Shown here piece after piece: positions 62,418-64,000 of a DNA stretch of 64,000 nucleotides. The translations under genes and the position numbers were made by a program. Where the stretch lies: assembly GCF_002245535.1 (NCBI RefSeq), contig NZ_NKCN01000022.1, positions 1 to 64,000 of the forward strand, written 5' to 3'. Source of the DNA: Mycobacterium lehmannii (GTDB lineage Bacteria; Actinomycetota; Actinomycetes; Mycobacteriales; Mycobacteriaceae). Each line of letters starts with the position of its first letter. The stretch's first letter is position 1. The notes under the pieces are model-generated. The model made no database searches. It was not told where the DNA came from and saw nothing but the letters and a program-made list of their open reading frames with translations.

Positions 62418-63559
62418 TGGCGCGCAGCGTACTGGTGCTCAACTCGGGTTCGTCATCGCTCAAATACGCTGTCATCGAACCCGATTCGGAGACGATGGTG
62501 ATCGACGGCATCGTCGAGCGCATCGGTGAGGGGCAGGTACGCGACCACGCCGAGGCGCTGCAGACGGCGTTCGGCCAGATGGCCGAAGCGGGCCGGGGCC
62601 CCGACGCCCTCGACCTCGTTGCCGTCGGGCACCGCGTGGTGCACGGAGGTCCGGACATCTACCAGCCGACGCTTATCGACGACGCCCTGGTCGCGAAAAT
62701 CGACGAGCTGTCTCCCCTTGCCCCGCTCCACAATCCGCCGGCACTGCTGGGAATCGAGGAGGCACGCAAGGCGCTGCCCGATCTGCCTCACGTCGCGGTC
62801 TTCGACACCGCCTTCTTCCACGACCTGCCCGCCGCGGCGGCGACGTACGCGATCGACCGTGACGTCGCCGAACAGTGGCACATCCGTCGCTACGGCTTCC
62901 ACGGCACCTCGCACCAGTACGTCAGCGAGCAGGCCGCGGCCTTCCTGGGTGTGCCGTTGGACTCGGTGCGCCAGATCGTGCTGCACCTGGGAAACGGCGC
63001 GTCGGCCTCTGCCATCGTCGGGGGCCGACCGGTGGACACCTCGATGGGGCTGACGCCGATGGAGGGCCTGGTGATGGGAACCCGGTCCGGCGACATCGAC
63101 CCCGGTCTGATGTTCTATCTGTGGCGCACGGCGAACATGAAGGTCGAGGACATCGAGGAGATGCTCAACCGTCGCTCGGGGGTACGTGGACTCGGCGGCG
63201 AGGTCGACTTCCGAGTCCTGCACCAGCGCATCGAATCAGGGGACACCTCTGCGCAACTGGCCTACGACGTCTACATCCACCGACTGCGCAAATACATCGG
63301 CGCCTATCTTGCGCTGCTGGGCGGCGCGGACGTCATCACCTTCACTGCCGGAGTGGGGGAGAACGACGCGGCGGTGCGGCGCGACGCGTTGAGTGGCATG
63401 GCGCCGTTGGGCATAGAACTCGACGAGGCGCTCAACGCCAAACCCGACAAGAAAGCCCGGCGGATATCGGCCGACCGGTCTCCGACGACGGTGCTAGTTG
63501 TTCCCACTGATGAGGAGCTCGCGATCGCCCGCGCTTGCACGAACCTCGTCGAGCACTGA
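62417..63559 (+). CDS. ackA: Acetate kinase
   Basis: 380 residues. Acetate kinase motifs: VLVLNSGSSSLKYAVIEP (5-22), GHRVVHGG (about 74-81), HNPPALLGIE (about 105), and FHGTSHQYV (about 160) with the actin-like ATP domain after. It makes ATP from acetyl phosphate. ATG 62417 shares its A with the pta stop (TGATG). Equivalent to Rv0409. Confidence 0.97.
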   Translation: MARSVLVLNSGSSSLKYAVIEPDSETMVIDGIVERIGEGQVRDHAEALQTAFGQMAEAGRGPDALDLVAVGHRVVHGGPDIYQPTLIDDALVAKIDELSPLAPLHNPPALLGIEEARKALPDLPHVAVFDTAFFHDLPAAAATYAIDRDVAEQWHIRRYGFHGTSHQYVSEQAAAFLGVPLDSVRQIVLHLGNGASASAIVGGRPVDTSMGLTPMEGLVMGTRSGDIDPGLMFYLWRTANMKVEDIEEMLNRRSGVRGLGGEVDFRVLHQRIESGDTSAQLAYDVYIHRLRKYIGAYLALLGGADVITFTAGVGENDAAVRRDALSGMAPLGIELDEALNAKPDKKARRISADRSPTTVLVVPTDEELAIARACTNLVEH

Positions 63560-63940
63560 GCGCGGCTTCTCGAGCGGCAGTTCCTGGGCGGAATCGCAAA
63601 TTGCCAGCAGCCGGCGGACCTGCCTGCCGCAGCGCACCTGCCAGTCGATTCCGTTCCGGGAGCAGATCACGTTGATGTAGTGCAGCGCGGCGAAGCCTGC
63701 GCTCCCGAAGAAGTCGACGAGCCGCAAATCGATCACCAGACGCCGGGTGCCGGCGACCTGACCTTCGACGTAGGTGGCCAGCGCTCTGCTGTTGGTGGCA
63801 TCGATCTCGCCGTCGACAGTCACGAGCACCGTTGAACCCTGTCTGTGCGACGCGGTGAAGCTGGCGCGATGGTGGTGTTCGCACTGATCGAAGGACCGAG
63901 GGTCGGGACGGAACACCCGGCAGGTTCCTACAGCGGACAC
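63494..63940 (-). CDS. STAS-domain anti-sigma factor antagonist
   Basis: 148 residues from GTG 63940, preceded by GGAG. STAS fold: VTVDGEIDATNSRALATYVE (about 41-60) and LVIDLRLVDFFGSAGFAALHYI (about 69-90), with the likely phosphorylatable Ser in FGSAGF. Such proteins free sigma factors when unphosphorylated. The basic Cys-containing N-terminal extension (about 1-30) is unusual. The 3' end overlaps ackA by 66 bases convergently. Confidence 0.82.
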   Translation of the reverse strand: MSAVGTCRVFRPDPRSFDQCEHHHRASFTASHRQGSTVLVTVDGEIDATNSRALATYVEGQVAGTRRLVIDLRLVDFFGSAGFAALHYINVICSRNGIDWQVRCGRQVRRLLAICDSAQELPLEKPRSVLDEVRASAGDRELLISGNN

Positions 63941-63990
63941 GGCGCACTCCTGTTGTCGAGATGCAATTGAAACCGCGGAGGCCGTCAGCG

Positions 63991-64000
63991 ATGCCTGACA
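63991..64000 (+). CDS. Possible start of a gene cut by the window edge
   Basis: ATG at 63991 (MPD...) with GGAG 10-13 bases before; only three codons are visible. Divergent to the STAS gene. Too short to judge. Confidence 0.25.

Overview
The window is chromosomal DNA from a mycobacterium, most likely a fast-growing Mycolicibacterium-type species. It has high GC, GTG/TTG starts, many leaderless-looking starts, and characteristic genes: iniBAC, hspR, a WS/DGAT acyltransferase, the TMM-transport factor ttfA, and F420-dependent glucose-6-phosphate dehydrogenase. Many genes have orthologues between about Rv0341 and Rv0409 of M. tuberculosis (recalled from memory, not searched), but blocks are reordered and accessory genes inserted. 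I see no rRNA, tRNA, insertion sequence, prophage or CRISPR array.

Layout. 1-3.8 kb: end of iniB, then iniA and iniC (cell-wall-stress dynamin-like GTPases). 3.8-4.8 kb: two related membrane proteins with Ser/Thr/Pro tails. 4.8-7.2 kb: F420/LLM oxidoreductase, a TIGR03085-like protein, a hemerythrin, and a stretch with serial hairpins and a possible small gene. 7.2-13.3 kb: a minus-strand operon WS/DGAT - acyl-CoA ligase - SnoaL-like protein - arylsulfatase, facing a PucR-type regulator (13.4-14.7 kb). 14.7-17.5 kb: two short-chain dehydrogenases, an HSL-type lipase and a small membrane protein. 17.6-22 kb: the heat-shock operon dnaK-grpE-dnaJ1-hspR with two HspR (HAIR) sites. 22-29.2 kb: mutarotase, zinc alcohol dehydrogenase, type II flavohemoglobin, membrane protein with divergent TetR regulator and palindromic operator, GAP-family transporter, a double-ABM membrane protein and a secreted NTF2-like protein. 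29.3-32 kb: clpB with its own HAIR site and nested SigH-like promoter. 32-38.3 kb: ttfA, SDR, lipoprotein, TrmH methyltransferase, GH76 glycosidase and a NhaA-DsbA fusion. 38.3-47.8 kb: DedA, alcohol dehydrogenase, fba, membrane/NTF2-like protein, DUF3151, CDF metal exporter, M50 protease, Rv0358-like protein, purA, thioesterase, membrane protein. 47.8-51.8 kb: MarR - MMPL - cytochrome P450 - ferredoxin module. 51.8-55.6 kb: purT - NTF2-like - rhodanese - metZ - rraB-like operon. 55.6-64 kb: SDR behind a 26-bp palindrome, GNAT, uORF plus small membrane protein, MBL hydrolase, fgd1, EEP-family protein, pta-ackA and a STAS protein.

How it works together. The backbone is stress physiology and central metabolism: envelope stress (iniBAC, ttfA), proteostasis under one HspR circuit (dnaK operon and clpB), glycolysis and acetate overflow (fba, pta, ackA), F420 reduction (fgd1) feeding at least one LLM enzyme, and purine/methionine synthesis. 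Accessory modules, each with a local regulator (PucR, TetR, MarR) or an orphan operator, lie between these. The best candidates for something undescribed are the PucR-linked acyltransferase/ligase/arylsulfatase operon, the serial-hairpin locus at 7.0-7.2 kb, the 26-bp palindrome at 56.5 kb, the long inverted repeat after clpB, and a leaderless 12-codon uORF overlapping a membrane-protein start at 57.2 kb.
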